From Polytrichum commune (lineage: Eukaryota > Streptophyta > Polytrichopsida > Polytrichales > Polytrichaceae), in contig OX485804.1 of the NCBI GenBank assembly GCA_950295325.1, forward strand, positions 26,908,001-26,972,000: a stretch of DNA of 64,000 nucleotides, in the 5' to 3' direction. This document shows positions 20,960 to 31,647 of this stretch, piece after piece. The position numbers and the translations under genes were made by a program. Position 1 is the first letter of the stretch. Each line of letters opens with the position of its first letter. The notes beneath the pieces were generated by a model. The model did not search any database and was not told the origin of the DNA. It saw only the letters and a list, made by a program, of their open reading frames with translations.

Positions 20960-22331
20960 TGTGAGGCCAAACCCCCCACCCTTAAGCGTCCGTAGTCCGA
21001 GTAGTGGGTTTGGGCTCACATTCCTCCGCGGTATTGGATTTGGACTTGGATGAGTCCATAGTGCAAGGTTCACCCTTCAAGTGGTCTTGGATTTAACTGG
21101 AATTTCACTTTTAACAACTCAATGTACAATTTCAATACGTATGTGGAGAATGCACAAGTTAACTATGTTATTTTAACCTCCTTATGCTCGGGTGCTATTT
21201 TGTCTTTGTTTGCTTCTAACGTCCATCCGGCCGCTTTAGCTACACAAGCCCTTAAGGATATCCCTCTCCTAAATGGAGTCCGTGCCGTTGACTCTATACT
21301 ACCACTTGAACTATCACTTGTGTATTCCGTATCGCTACTATAAGAGGTCTCACTTGGTGTCTCCATACCGTACATAAGCCTTTAAGTATTAAGAAATACT
21401 TATGTGACTTATGTCAATCTCTCCCTCGCACCTTTGGTCTTTGCTTCCTTTGTCTTGCCATCGCGAGAGTGCTCCACATTCTCCATTAATTTGTGCACGT
21501 GGTTTATTTTTAAAGAGAGGATGCAAGTGTTAAAAAAAACACCATTCTCTATAGTCAATCTCAAATACATTTACTTGTGAAAGCCACCATAACACTAACT
21601 AGCATAATGTAACTAACTACTTGTCTATGAGCTAATTAGGTAGGCTATCTACTAAGCTCCTTCATGAACCCATCTCTTTACTTTCTAATTACATAAACCT
21701 AGCTCCTTCATAAACCCAGCTCCTTCATGAACCCAGCTTCTTAGCTTCTAACTAAACAAACCCAGCTCCTTCATGAACCCAGCTCCTTAGCTTCTAACTA
21801 AACAAACCCAGGTCCTTCATAAACCCAGCTCTTTACTTTCTAACTAAACCATAACTTTCTCCCCTTACTTTCCCAAATCGTCGCTCACCACTTAATTCAA
21901 ACCACGATGCTTAACTCGTGATTTGATTGGTGCTTTGAGAATTTGCTTATCCTCCACCTTGCATTCTTCCTTGGCCTTCCCCATTAAGTGGCCATGATGA
22001 GGTGGTCCACTTGTGCGCTCCATGTGATCCTCCATTCATCCCAATTCGAATGCACTTGCCTCTTGAGTCACTTTGGTTGTCTCCATCCATTTGTACTAGC
22101 CTACTCACTAACTACTCAATCCAAGTTCTCCTTACCTATCCTCATTCACTCAAATCCTTCCGAAGGTAAAAACACAATAACAACTCACATCCTAGCCTCT
22201 TACAACATGGTACTTCTAAGACTAACATTTCACTCTTTTTATATTTTTGTGAAGTAACATGCTACTTCAAAGTGCATCAACTAACGCTTCAAGGGTCTAA
22301 GACTAAATGTGGGCACCCTTTTGGGCTCACA
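20960..22331 (-). repeat. E1 5' LTR, shortened (1372 bp)
   Basis: It matches the 3' LTR closely at both ends but jumps from the position of 12510 to that of about 13284. It therefore lacks about 770 bp that include the TATATAA box, and it has one extra ~46-bp block of the short repeats. Few single-base differences from the 3' LTR suggest a recent insertion. Confidence 0.92.
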
Positions 22332-22336
22332 TTTCC
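22332..22336. repeat. Target-site duplication of E1, right copy (TTTCC)
   Basis: Partner of 11662-11666. Confidence 0.93.
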
Positions 22337-22853
22337 TGGGGCTCTTCTTCTTCTTGTTTGCCTCAGTGACCACACTGTTGTATTTGGAGATGTTCAATGC
22401 CAGGGCGTTGAATTTCCTTGCAGTCCAGTATGGGCTCAACGCATATTTGGAGAAGAGGCCGTCCAGGTCGAAGTGCTTGGCATCTTCCGCTACGTTATTG
22501 GTGGCGTATTGGTAGGAGAAGGTATTTTTCTGAAAATGTAACAAGAGGTTGATATGATCCTTCTTGTTCTTCATGTCCAGAATTACATACTCCCCCTGGG
22601 CCTCTATGGACTCTATCTCCCACGTCTTCATTTGAACCCACTGTTCGGGCTGGTCCGGTCTTGTCTCCAGCTCGTAGGTGAAGCGCATGCAGAAGAGGCC
22701 GTCCCCGATCTTCTCTGGCAGTGCCGTCCACTCCCCCATGAAGTCTTCCTTGGGGACATAGTTGTCGTTGCCGTTATCGTCTAACACCGACTCTGGGAGG
22801 CCATCGACCTTCACCGCGAACATCTCAATGGCGCTTCTGCTTGATCTTGCCAT
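22332..22853 (-). CDS. DGQHS-motif protein, 5' part interrupted by E1
   Basis: An exon starting at ATG 22851-22853 immediately after a good acceptor (TATTCTGTTGCAG). It encodes 174 residues (MARSSRSAIEMF..) ending ..KKKKSPRK at the retrotransposon. The reading frame continues as PSTSGAGGSR.. at 11661 once E1 and one TTTCC are ignored. With E1 present, the frame runs 16 codons into the LTR (CEPKRVPTFSLRPLKR) and stops. The ATG may be the true start with the preceding intron in the 5' leader, or an earlier exon may exist; none was found. The intron just upstream carries a palindrome at 22885-22900. No known domain was recognised in this segment. Confidence 0.75.
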
Positions 22854-22884
22854 CTGCAACAGAATATAAACAATTAGTGACTTT

Positions 22885-23510
22885 ACGAACGAACGTTCGT
22901 AAGTGACATGCATATCCCACAGACTACGCAGTGTTAATGCGTCTTTGCAATTGATGTAATTATATTTACGAACGTTCGCTCGTAAATGAGGGGTTGCAAG
23001 ATCATATAAATTTTTAGTATTGAGTTTACGAACGAGCGTTCGTAAAAGATATGAAGATCAAAGAGACTACTCGTCATGAATGTGTTTGTAATATATTTGG
23101 TTATTTTTACGAACGATCGTTCGTAAAAGATATAGGTTTTATAGGTTTGGATTCATTTACGAACGTGCGTTCGTAAGTATGTCCATTTGGTCTATCTTTT
23201 CGGATATTTGGTTGATTTATCTTTCGTAAGTACATGTGATTTGTCTTATTGGTGTTCGCAAAATTGTATTTGTTCTTTAGATATTCATAGAGGTTCATAT
23301 TTAAGTTAAGGTTCTTTCTGAGTGATATTTTGAGTATATTTACGAACGTGCGTTCGTAAATATAGATCATCTCAAAGAACGTGGAGTGCGTATTTACGAA
23401 CGCACGTTCGTAAATGGAGGTTCGGTATGCAGTGTATGTCCATTTACGAACGAGCGTTCGTAAATGGAGGTGGGTATGCAGTGTATGTCCATTTACGAAC
23501 GAGCGTTCGT
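22885..23510. repeat. Cluster of ACGAACG..CGTTCGT palindromes
   Basis: Perfect cores start at 22885, 23028, 23109, 23159, 23342, 23396, 23446 and 23495, with a one-base variant at 22968. Full arms are usually TTTACGAACG and CGTTCGTAAA. The centres are AA, AG, AT, TG and CA. The last three form ~50-bp tandem units sharing the flank ATGGAGG..GGTATGCAGTGTATGTCC. Confidence 0.93.
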
Positions 23511-24000
23511 ATATGTGATGGTTTTGGGATCCCCTGTCCGTACATATATGTATTCGTGTATATACGAATACGTATATATATGTATATGTATATAACTCAC
23601 TTATTAGTTACTCTGCTTGCAGCCGTGCCTGCAAAATTTTGGTCAGAATGATGCAATTCTTCAATCATAAAGCAATTGAGATGCAGAATGAGATGCAGAA
23701 TGAAACATGAAGAAAAGAGTGATAGTTCACATTGCATGTAACAAAAGAAATTGAATTCAAGAAGCAACATTTTCAGAATGTGAGAGGAGTTGGAAAGGAT
23801 AACAAATTACATTGAAATGCTGCACATTGCAATCCCTGCTTCTTCTCTTTCTGAAAATCCCAGAAATCCTCACAACTGCACACTCAATTGCCTTTCAAAT
23901 GCACACTCAGATAACTCTCTAATGCAGACCTCAAGCCTTCACAGCTTATATACAAACCCTAGTATACTCCTATGTACACAAAACTCACAACCTTGTAGCT
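23511..24000. other. Unique sequence with AT microsatellite, no gene seen
   Basis: Alternating TATATA/TATACG tracts lie near 23538-23596. The rest is AT-rich with no supported coding frame. Confidence 0.5.
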
Positions 24001-24330
24001 CTCAAGCTTCTGAACTCTTAAGCAAACCCTAAACTCTCAAGCTTCCCTAAACTCTCAAGCTTCACTTCTGAAGCTTCCCTAAACTCTCAAGCTTCACTTC
24101 TGAAGCTTCCTTAAACTCTCAAGCTTCAACTCTGAAGCTTCCTTAAACTCTCAAGCTTCTAAAGATCACCCTCAAGCTCTCAATCCGAAACTCTGAAGCT
24201 TTCCTACTCAAGCTCTCAAGCTTTTGAAACTCACAAACTCTCACACTGAAAGCTTTCACAAACTCACAAGCTTTCACAATGAAAGCTTTCACAAACTCAA
24301 AAGCTTTCACACAAGCTCTCAATCTGAAAT
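24000..24330. repeat. AAGCTTC-rich imperfect tandem repeat
   Basis: Units of about 31 bp (CTAAACTCTCAAGCTTCACT followed by TCTGAAGCTTCC) repeat at 24030-24150 and degrade into AAGCTTTCACAA-like copies to about 24330. GAAGCTTC itself is palindromic. Confidence 0.8.
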
Positions 24331-26244
24331 CTCTCAAAACTTGCAACAAAACTAATTTAAAACTTCAAGACTAAAAAAAGCAAGAGCTTCGCTCTCTAAA
24401 CGCTCCGCTCCTCCTCTCCTCGAAATGACAAATGAGGAGAAGAGGAAGGGGCGCGGGGAGGTAGGTGCGCCGCTAGGGTTTCCCAGCACCTGCCACGTGG
24501 CACAACTCCACTGGCTAGGGTTGGGAGAGAGATGGGATGGGATGGTATGGGAGGTGATGGGAAGGGATGGGATGGGATGGGATGCGATGGGAGATGGGAG
24601 ATGGTTGTATATTGGAACCCTTCATGTTATTCTCATGCTTTGACATATTTATATGTAATGGACGCGTTTAAGGCATTAACTTGACAAGCTTAGTTCAAAT
24701 ACATGAATTTTACTCGTTTTATTTCCTTAGTACCTCTACATTTGGATTCCTTGTAAACATATTTTAGGAAAATATGCTCAGTTAATTCGTAATAAACAAT
24801 GCATGTCACTCCCTAGGTTGTCAATGTAGAATCCACCCCCAAAGATATATATATGGTGTTTTAAAATATAGTTTATGTAAGAGCTAGATATCTTTCAATT
24901 AATTCGATGGTTCCTCAAATAAATAATACATGCAAAAAAGAATTCATAATAATATGAGATTGCGCAGAGTTGCTATACGATAGGATGTCAATTCAAGTTC
25001 TAATATTAGGTGTTAGCTTGAACTAATGCATTTCTGGAGTGGTCAACTATTTTGCTAGCATCAACTACGAGCTTGCGATGAATGAAGTTAATGCAATTAC
25101 AAGGGTTTTTGAGGAGTCAATATTGTTTGTGTGTGTAATGTATCCTAGTAACAATCTAAAACCTAAACCCAAATACCACATACACAACTTTCACAAACCC
25201 TAAACCCCTAAACCCTACCCCCAAACCCTTACCCTAAACCCTAACCGCAAACCCTAAACCCTACATCCCTGCATCTTTTTATCTTACCAACCTTTCTTAT
25301 ATATGGCCATGTTGTTTTCTGAGGGCAGGTCAAATTGGTCTACCAATGTTGGTTGGATGGAGAATGCTTAATTCCGTTCATAACAACTATAATAATTGAT
25401 AATGATGGCAATTGTCAATTTCACATTCCAAATTAATAGATTTGAGATAAAACTTTGGTTTAAGTGATAAGTGAAATTTCAAATATTCCCACTTTCACCT
25501 TAATAGTTCTGAGTGAAATTTCATCACACAATCCACGATCTTATTATAATAACATGCATGTCTTAAGACTTCAATTTATATCAACACTTTAAGCTATGAT
25601 GATGCACATCCTTCTCATAGGATGCAAAACATATATTAATTGTAAGTACATACTATTGTATGCACCATTCCAAATTAATAGTGCATTTCCCCAAACCCTA
25701 AAAGTCTATTTCCAATAGGACCTCAACTCATTTAATCATGTGTCAACTTAAACTAACAATCGAACAATGCATTCAACTATAAATATCACCAATGATCTAA
25801 TAAACATTTAACCAATGTGTATCCGTACCCTTACAACAAGTGGACGAAAATTCAATTTCCAATAGGACGTCAAACACATAATAATTGTAACTATGATTCA
25901 ACGTTACGGTAGCTAGTATGGTTTCAAGTCTCAATGATCATTACGCTATCATACTATGCAGCATTACAAATTGATTAATCCTTCCTACTCATGCCATTTT
26001 AATTCCTTATTTTCACACCTAGATACCATTTGAAAGAAGACCTAACTTACATATATTATTAGGTATAATTAGTTCATAGTGTCCTCAATCTACCCTAGTG
26101 CAAGCCATTATGGATTAACCCGATTTTTTAGTTGTATTCATGCACTTGGTGACCATATTACGGTCATTTTTTGATGTGAAACATATGATACCTATAATTT
26201 TAGGGGCGTCCGCAACATGTTTCTTAGCCACTCTGACCTCATTG

Positions 26245-26287
<43 letters not shown>

Positions 26288-26402
26288 CTATGACTTCGAC
26301 ATTCATAACTTTATTAGGCATCAATTGTCAATTAACTTGGACTTCATACCTTAGTCGCAAATCATTAAATATTCAATGTTAACCATCTCCATATTTAGAC
26401 AT

Positions 26403-26445
<43 letters not shown>

Positions 26446-26834
26446 GTATATACATATATTTCGATGAGACCTTGGTCACAACTAAGGTGTGCAACCGATT
26501 TATATATTTTCAATATGTTGGCGTGCATGCAAGGCATGTTCCATACATGACAATGCTATTTATATAATTCCGCATGGATGGAATGGGAGATTGTTAGGTC
26601 AAAGAAGGCGGCGGGAATCTGCTTTTTAAAAAGCATCCAAGGGATTTTGAACCAGCGGGGTGAAGTACTTAAAGCTCTTCCCCCCACAACAAAGCTCTTT
26701 TCAGCGGCACATGCAAGTGTGCGCTCTACAGACCTCACCGAACGCGCTCAAGCCATTTCGTGTGCGCCAACCCTACACCACCCAGGTACAGTACAGGCTG
26801 TACCTACCGCATATACCGCCGTAAATACCGGAAC
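24331..26834. other. AT-rich non-coding spacer with microsatellites
   Basis: It contains a GATGG-type microsatellite (about 24532-24605), a telomere-like stretch (separate entry), TG/TA runs (about 26244-26288) and a TA run (about 26409-26447). No coding frame, RNA gene or known element was recognised in the remainder. Confidence 0.55.
25192..25264. repeat. Degenerate plant-type telomeric (CCCTAAA) stretch
   Basis: About ten copies of AACCCTAAA-like heptamers and variants (ACCCTACC, ACCCTTACC). It is an internal array, not a chromosome end, because unique sequence continues on both sides. Confidence 0.75.
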
Positions 26835-26837
26835 TTT

Positions 26838-27625
26838 ACGAACGCACGTTCGTAAAGATGAAGAGCTTCAGGTTTAGACAAACGATTCGGACCTGGACAT
26901 GGCAAGGATTTACGAACGCGCGTTCGTAAATTCCACATGAGAGCATGTTCTGGATTGGGCTACTCATATGGATAGTCACATGCACGTAATCCATCTCAGT
27001 TATTTACGAACGTGCGTTCGTAAATATGCCTTCGAGGACCATGCAGACATATTTGACCCTTATCTATTGGTACCTGATGGTCGGTAATTTACGAACGTGC
27101 GTTCGTAAATCCCACAGGAGATCATGTTTTGGATTGAGCTACTCATGGATAGTCACATGCACATCATCCATGGCATTTATTTACGAACGTGCGTTCGTAA
27201 ATATGCCTTCGAGTTTCATACATACATATTTGACCCTTGTCTATTGGTACCTGTTGGTCGGTAATTTACGAACGTGCGTTCGTAAATCCCACATGAGAGC
27301 ATGTTCTGGATTGAGGTACTCATATGGTTAGTCACATGCACTTAATCCATGACAGTCATTTACGAACGTGCGTTCGTAAATATGCCTTCGAGGATCATAC
27401 ATACTTATTTGACCCGTATCTATTGTTACCTGATGGTCGGGAATTTACGAACGTTCGTTCGTAAATACATGTCATTATTGTCTACGCATCCAGCAACACA
27501 TCTTCATTCATGCACATCAGTATGGCAGTAATTTACGAACACAGAATAGCAAGAAAAATATGCTCATCGCTCGTCCGTGAAGGATGTGAACACGGGGTCG
27601 CACCCATTTACGAACGTCCGTTCGT
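26838..27625. repeat. Tandem array with two palindromes per ~178-bp unit
   Basis: Perfect cores start at 26838, 26912, 27006, 27091, 27183, 27268, 27362, 27447 and 27610, with a half-site at about 27534. From 26912 the spacing alternates about 93 and 85 bp, so the unit is ~178 bp and carries two different inter-palindrome segments (..CATGTTCTGGATTGAG.. and ..GCCTTCGAGG..CTATTGGTACCTG..). About 3.3 units. Confidence 0.93.
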
Positions 27626-28030
27626 AAATGGGTAGGTACGCAAAAGTCAACATAATCAAATTCACAATATGGAGGTGCTCAGTGTTCAAAATATTGTTGG
27701 AGTTGATTCAGGCATCATCTGCAGATTTGCTAATTTTGTGCGTATGGACAAGTGTTCTCTTGTGATAGTATATCGCGCAGGTTCCTAAGTCAACATGGTA
27801 CTTTGACCTACAAAACCGATATTCCTCAGGGTGCTCTCATTTGAGGGATCTCGAAGGCCGCCGGATGTACATGGAGAAGTTACTGAGGTCACGAACGCGC
27901 GTTCGTAAATGCATGTGGCGTTCTCGGATTTCTGATTTCGTCGTCGGTTGTATGTGGACAGGCGCTGGTCCGAACAGCAGGGCCCTCCTGGACGACTAAC
28001 GAGTGTTCTCCTCTTTGTCCATGTATTGTT
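27570..28030 (-). pseudogene. Decayed duplicate of the DGQHS gene 3' end
   Basis: The plus-strand text runs parallel to about 7480-7990: GGGTCGCA.., GTGATAGT.TATC.C, CCTACAAAAC, GGGCTCTC / GTGCTCTC, GGCC.CCGGATGT, GAGGT.ACGAACGCGCGTTCGT, then GGCGCTGG.CCGA.CAGCAGG.CCCTCCT. Palindromes at 27610 and 27891 correspond to those at 7518 and 7821. The coding match is short and broken, so this is a remnant. The in-exon palindrome at 7929 has no counterpart here. Confidence 0.72.
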
Positions 28031-28231
28031 TACATTAGTGAACAACCTAGACGTATGCTTAAAACGTTTTTTTGGGACGCGCGTTCGTCTTTGTGCGTGA
28101 GGTTCTCCAATGGTGCACCAAAATTTGTTTGTCAATTTTGGGCCATTTATCTCCACATATATTCTATCCTCTCTTGTATGCATTGCGGTGGTGGTTGGGT
28201 TGATCATGTCCTGGTGGTTGGTCTAGGCTGT

Positions 28232-29116
28232 ATGGCGTTGCATGTGGGTGATAGTTCATTGGAGTTGTCGACGTATGCATCGTCATCCGATGCTGTATGT
28301 GAACTGTCTTCCCCGTCGGCAGATAGTAATGGTGTGCCAAACGTGAGGGGGGTGTTTGTGGATACATCCTCCCATGAATCTTTGGAAGTCCACGAACAAT
28401 CTCTGCATTCCGGAGATGACCACGATGACATTCCGTTGTGTGCCGGTTTCGGGAGGGAGCAATGGGTTGGCCTTGATGTCGTTCTACTCAACGAGGTTGG
28501 TGTCCCGGTGGCAGATGGTATATGTAGAAACTCCAATCCCCGTGATTGTGTCGATGCCAACGCCCTAGGTCTCGATGATGTTGGCGTGTGCATCTTGAAC
28601 TCTTTGCTTCCGGTAGAGTTCCCGGTGACATGGAGATTTTCCTTGCGTCGATGGCCGCTTCGTCGAGTTCTACATGAGGAAGTGAGTTTGTGGGATCATG
28701 AGCGGCGGCATAAGCAAACACAATTAGCTTTGTTGGCCACAACACGTCCTCGCAAAGGCCTCCGTAGATATGATTCAAACCGTGTGCCTCGCGGAGATAA
28801 GGAGCGTCGACGGGATCGGCTTTTGGGGGACGAATCTATCCGTCTAGTGTCCGGCAAGGATTGTTGCGCGAGGAAATGTTGCCAATTTTTCCCGCGGGAG
28901 AAAATTAGATCTCTGCGTCAAGAGATGTGGCTTGCGGATTTTCGTATGAGGTCGGCTAAGAAACTCGAGGTCCACAGAAATTTGCACCTTGATACCCATG
29001 GGCATAAGGTGGTGACACTTGAGAATGTTGATGTGTGTTGTACAGCGTGGTATACCATCCACGCCGTCTCCAAGGCTGACTTTTATAGGTTTCGAAAATA
29101 TTCATCGTTGGGTCGC
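28232..29116 (+). CDS. Unrecognised protein, truncated by E2
   Basis: An open frame starting at ATG 28232 (MALHVGDSSLE; the frame is open from about 28055, so the start is uncertain) runs about 295 codons to the edge of E2. It then continues 16 codons into the LTR (CEPKRVPTFSLRPLKR) before a stop. The N-terminal half is acidic; the C-terminal half is basic with a cysteine cluster (GKDCCARKCCQF), then REKIRSLRQEMW and VDVCCTAWYTIHAVSKADFY, a pattern like N-terminal parts of transposon-derived proteins. That likeness is a weak impression. The continuation is not on the other side of E2. A palindrome half-site lies upstream near 28077. Confidence 0.5.
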
Positions 29117-30758
29117 TGTGAGCCCAAAAGGGTGCCCACATTTAGTCTTAGACCCTTGAAACGTTAGTTGATGCACTTTGAAGTAGCATGTTACTTCACA
29201 AAAATATAAAAAGAGTGAAATGTTAGTCTTAGAAGTACCATGTTGTAAGAGGCTAGGATGTGAGTTGTTATTGTGTTTTTACCTTCGGAAGGATTTGAGT
29301 GAATGAGGATAGGTAAGGAGAACTTGGATTGAGTAGTTAGTGAGTAGGCTAGTACAAATGGATGGAGACAACCAAAGTGACTCAAGAGGCAAGTGCTTTC
29401 GAATTGGGATGAATGGAGGATCACATGGAGCGCACAAGTGGACCACCTCATCATGGCCACTTAATGGGGAAGGCCCAAGGAAGAATGCAAGGTGGAGGAT
29501 AAGCAAATTCTCAAAGCACCAATCAAATCACGAGTTAAGCATCGTGGTTTGAATTAAGTGGTGAGCGACGATTTGGGAAAGTAAGGGGAGAAAGTTATGG
29601 CGGCGGAAAGCGAAGGAGGCTAAGTTTGGGTTGAAGCATCCCAAGTTTGGTAAAGTGTGGTAGGTAGAAAGCCAAGGCTAGTTAAATGTTCGAATTAGGA
29701 TCCTTGTTGATCATTTGAGGGAGGAAGACTTAGAAGATAGGATTGGCGCCTACTAAGTAGGAGGAAATCTCAAGGGCTTATCGTGAGCCTTGAGGGTGCT
29801 CACCCCCTCAAGCTTACTATATAATCCCTCATTCTTCCCTCACTCATCCTCTCTTTCCTTTGTGCTCCAAGGCACCCCACGAGTTATAAGTGTGGGTGTG
29901 GGAAGCCATATTGGAGCACATGTGTGTGCTTAGTTTTTAGTTTGAGAGCCAAGGCTTGTTAGCCTTGAAGAGGGCTTGACCTCTTGGTAGAATTAGTGTT
30001 GACGTGAAGGATTTTAAAGTTAATTCATGATTCCAATTTGTGGTACTTAAAGTTCATGTTTTGAATACACGTGGTTGCAAGTTTCATGTTTAAGAGTTGA
30101 GCACTTGATGTTGTGATGAGTGCAAAAATATACTTGTGTGGATTAGTTAGTCTTAGTGAAGTTAGGAAATTCTCTCTCCCCCTCTCCTCTCTAGGATTTT
30201 AGGATTTTAGGATTAGAGAAGAATTGTGTGATTAGAAAGGGGTTGTTAGTAGAATTAGGGAAATTAGGTAGGAAGATTAGTTAAGGGCTTGAATAATTAG
30301 TGAGGTAGTTGGGGATTACAACTACAAAGTTGTGGGTTCATGAAGGACCTGGGTTTATGAAGGACCTGGGTTTGTTTAGTTAGAAGCTAAGGAGCTGGGT
30401 TCATGAAGGAGCTGGGTTTATGAAGGAGCTGGGTTTATGAAGGAGCTGGGTTTGTTTAGTTAGAAAGTAAAGAGCTGGGTTTATGAAGGAGCTGGGTTTG
30501 TTTAGTTAGAAAGTAAAGAGCTGGGTTTATGAAGGACCTGAGTTTGTTTAGTTAGAAGCTAAGGAGCGGGGTTCATGAAGGAGCTGGGTTTATGAAGGAG
30601 TTGGGTTTATGAAGGAGCTAGTTAAATCCAAGACCACTTGAAGGGTGAACCTTGCACTATGGACTCATCCAAGTCCAAATCCAATACCGCGGAGGAATGT
30701 GAGCCCAAACCCACTACTCGGACTACGGACGCTTAAGGGTAGGGGGTTTGGCCTCACA
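29117..30758 (+). repeat. E2 5' LTR (1642 bp, internal deletion)
   Basis: TG..CA ends as in E1. Compared with 11667-13767 it lacks roughly 0.6 kb between the short-repeat tract (..GGAGCTA at ~30610) and GTTAAATCCAAGACC. It keeps the TATA-like box. Confidence 0.9.
29818..29824 (+). promoter_or_regulatory. TATA-like box in E2 5' LTR
   Basis: TATATAA in CTTACTATATAATCCC. The same box is at 38651-38657 (E2 3' LTR) and 13066-13060 (E1 3' LTR) and is missing from the E1 5' LTR. Confidence 0.55.
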
Positions 30759-30762
30759 TAAT

Positions 30763-30781
30763 TGGTGCGTCCGCCGGGAGC
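30763..30781 (+). promoter_or_regulatory. E2 primer-binding site
   Basis: TGGTGCGTCCGCCGGGAGC, four bases after the LTR end, identical to the E1 site. Confidence 0.7.
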
Positions 30782-31647
30782 GAAGCGGAAGGTAGTTACA
30801 AGACTTGGAGGCGACTAGGAGACTTGGAGGCACAAACTTGAGAGAAGGGAAGGAGCACCCGAAACTCGGTAAGTATTCTCTCTTTGGGTTACATTTGAAT
30901 TCATTGTATTTCAACTATTCCTTGGAATGAATTGCATTGTCAATTACGCAAATTCATTTTTGAGGAAGGAGCGCGGCGAAGGTACGTCCTCAACCTTTTT
31001 GGGGATTTGCTAAGAACTTAAAAGGAACCTATAACCGAGTAGCTCATTAAAACATTAGAGGGTAAATTCACCTTAGGACATTGAACTTTGACACTCACCT
31101 CGGGGTGAGTCTCAAAGTTTTGGGAGTTGTCATTTCATGCTCTAGATTAAATTAATATTTCACAAAGTTTATGGTGTTGTTACATTGAGTCACGATTGAG
31201 GGGAGTGCTAACTCACAGGGGGATGCGATTGCTCAAGGTATGTTTATTTCTTCAAAGTGAACTCATTAACTAATTAAGGAATGCCTTTTGTACTCGTGAT
31301 TGTTGTTATCCGTTGTAGAGGGTAATTCCCAAATTGTGGATGGTGTGAGAAGTTGAAGGGTGAAGCCTCGACTTTTAACATAATCTACTCGGAAGGTCAC
31401 CCCCTCACAATCGGTATTGTGGTGAGTGTTAATTTGCGGGAAGGTGCGGAGGTGATGCTCCGACTTAACCAAAAAATTAACATGAACATGCCTATCCCCT
31501 ATTGGGATTCTTTCACCTAAGTGGGCTTGCAGGTTCTTTTCCTCACCTCCTAAAAAAATTATAACCACACCAAGACAAGTGAAAATATTAAGAGGGGAAT
31601 TGCTAGGATTATGTGTGGTCAAGTGAGGGTCGATCGATTCTTATGGA

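Larger units (their letters stand above)
11667..22331 (-). mobile_element. E1: full-length Ty3/gypsy-type LTR retrotransposon
   Basis: A 10665-bp element on the minus strand bounded by TG..CA ends and the TTTCC duplication. Sense order: 5' LTR 22331-20960, primer site, leader, ORF A 20069-16233 (Gag, protease, start of reverse transcriptase), ORF B 16228-13829 (rest of reverse transcriptase, RNase H, integrase), 3' LTR 13767-11667. Domain order with integrase last is Ty3/gypsy; the absence of a chromodomain and the use of a primer site other than tRNA-Met suggest an OTA-like (Athila/Tat-related) lineage, which is inference. It is inserted in the sense direction of the host gene. The 5' LTR is shortened by about 0.77 kb, which removes the TATA-like box. 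Confidence 0.95.

Noticed and set aside
26244-26447. Promoter-like TATA tracts
   Set aside because: They are TA/TG microsatellites with no gene downstream.
26838-27625. ACGAACG palindromes with near-regular spacing as a CRISPR array
   Set aside because: The between-palindrome segments alternate between two homologous types, which is a tandem repeat and not unique spacers.
5369-29116. Island of an endogenous giant virus (HAD phosphatase, methyltransferase-like genes, GC-rich frames)
   Set aside because: The genes have several GT-AG introns each, and no capsid, polymerase or other core viral gene is present.
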